DNA of 64,000 bases, taken from Salinicola corii. Lineage in GTDB: Bacteria; Pseudomonadota; Gammaproteobacteria; Pseudomonadales; Halomonadaceae. The translations under genes were made by a program, and so were the position numbers. Of the stretch, positions 63,487 to 64,000 are shown in pieces (position 1 is the stretch's first letter; each line of letters opens with the position of its first letter). The DNA lies in assembly GCF_008298015.1 (NCBI RefSeq), contig NZ_VTPX01000001.1:682001-746000 (forward strand), in the 5' to 3' direction. The notes beneath the pieces were generated by a model, which was not told where the DNA came from, made no database searches, and saw only the letters and a program-made list of their open reading frames with translations.

Positions 63487-63966
63487 ATGGGTCCGTTCGG
63501 TTATCTCTTCGTCTGGTTCACGCTGCTGTTGGCGCTCTGCCTGCAGGTGATGCCGCTGCCGGATGCCTGGCTGGTGTGGAGACCTGACTGGCTGGGCGTG
63601 CTGCTGGCCTACTGGTGTGTCGCCACCCCGCAGCGAGTGGGTGTGCTGCACGGCTTCGTACTGGGCCTGATGCTCGATCTGATCGAGGGCGCGCCGCTGG
63701 GGCAGAACGCCCTGGTGCTGTCGCTGCTGGCCTATCTCTTTCTGCTGCTCTACCAGCGCTTCCGTGTCTATTCGATATGGCAGCAGGCGGTATTGGTCTT
63801 CATTCTGCTGGGCATTGCGCAACTGGTCGAGCAGTGGCTGCGCACGATATTCGGACCGATCTCCGTGAGTCTCGAGTTCCTGCTGCCGGCGCTGATCGGC
63901 GCACTGCTCTGGCCGTGGCTCTTCACCATGATGCAAGTGGTGCGTCGCCGGCTGGGGATCGGTTAG
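63487..63966 (+). CDS. mreD: Rod-shape membrane protein MreD
   Basis: 159 residues, strongly hydrophobic with about five transmembrane helices: YLFVWFTLLLALCLQVMPLP, PDWLGVLLAYWCVATPQRVG, HGFVLGLMLDLIEGAPLGQNAL, VLVFILLGIAQLVEQWL and LLPALIGALLWPWLFTMM. It follows mreC after 2 bases. Confidence 0.96.
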   Translation: MGPFGYLFVWFTLLLALCLQVMPLPDAWLVWRPDWLGVLLAYWCVATPQRVGVLHGFVLGLMLDLIEGAPLGQNALVLSLLAYLFLLLYQRFRVYSIWQQAVLVFILLGIAQLVEQWLRTIFGPISVSLEFLLPALIGALLWPWLFTMMQVVRRRLGIG

Positions 63967-63969
63967 TCC

Positions 63970-64000
63970 GTGGAGCAGGCATCTCGCAATGACGCTTCTG
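63970..64000 (+). CDS. Start of the next gene, possibly maf
   Basis: A GTG at 63970 opens a frame (MEQASRNDAS) that runs off the right edge. In gammaproteobacteria a Maf-type nucleotide pyrophosphatase gene commonly follows mreD, hence the suggestion. Ten codons are not enough to test it. Confidence 0.3.
   Translation, partial: MEQASRNDAS

Overview
The window is a GC-rich gammaproteobacterial chromosome segment. The gatCAB/mreBCD neighbourhood, the itaconate-type operon and the overall protein character suggest a marine or halophilic member of the Halomonadaceae (Halomonas/Salinicola-like) or a close relative. This assignment is inferred from gene content, not from a marker gene.

Layout. 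(1) 1-766: the 3' end of a membrane-anchored protein kinase. (2) 885-10280, minus strand: a catabolic operon whose gene order ich - acyl-CoA dehydrogenase - VOC protein - MmgE/PrpD - CoA-transferase (ict) - citramalyl-CoA lyase (ccl) - TRAP transporter DctPQM matches the itaconate locus of Pseudomonas aeruginosa (PA0878-PA0886). The TRAP system would import the acid, Ict would activate it, Ich would hydrate it to citramalyl-CoA, and Ccl would split that to pyruvate and acetyl-CoA. (3) 10650-15180: an AT-richer, scrambled effector/immunity patch. It holds three SUMF1-type lipoprotein genes (one truncated), an IS-like fragment, an ankyrin lipoprotein, a class-3 lipase and a decayed vgrG tail. 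(4) 15179-44200: a complete type VI secretion system (T6SS). The minus-strand operon reads unknown gene - tssB - tssC - tssE - tssF - tssG - clpV - vgrG1 - cargo protein. The plus-strand operon reads tssJ - tssK - tssL - tssM - tagF - tssM2/OmpA, followed by hcp - tssA - thiolase-like gene, with a convergent PAAR gene. (5) 44338-57643: a second vgrG with a DUF4123 adaptor, a VasX-like membrane toxin and two DUF6708-like genes (one frameshifted). Then come a 5'-truncated third vgrG, a split LCAT-like lipase with a Tli4-like lipoprotein, and remnants of older toxin modules. (6) 57775-63966: the housekeeping genes gatB, gatA and gatC (minus) and mreB, mreC and mreD (plus), with the probable start of the next gene at the right edge.

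How it works together. TssJLM, possibly with the OmpA-tailed second TssM, would form the membrane complex. TssKEFG, TssA, TssBC and Hcp would form baseplate, sheath and tube, and ClpV would recycle the sheath. The VgrG and PAAR proteins form spikes that carry phospholipase-like and membrane-active toxins. Four vgrG loci share a nearly identical core but have different tips. Two are long inverted copies flanking the T6SS core, and two are headless fragments attached to toxin modules. This looks like an actively recombining store of spike tips and cargo. No rRNA, tRNA or CRISPR array was seen.
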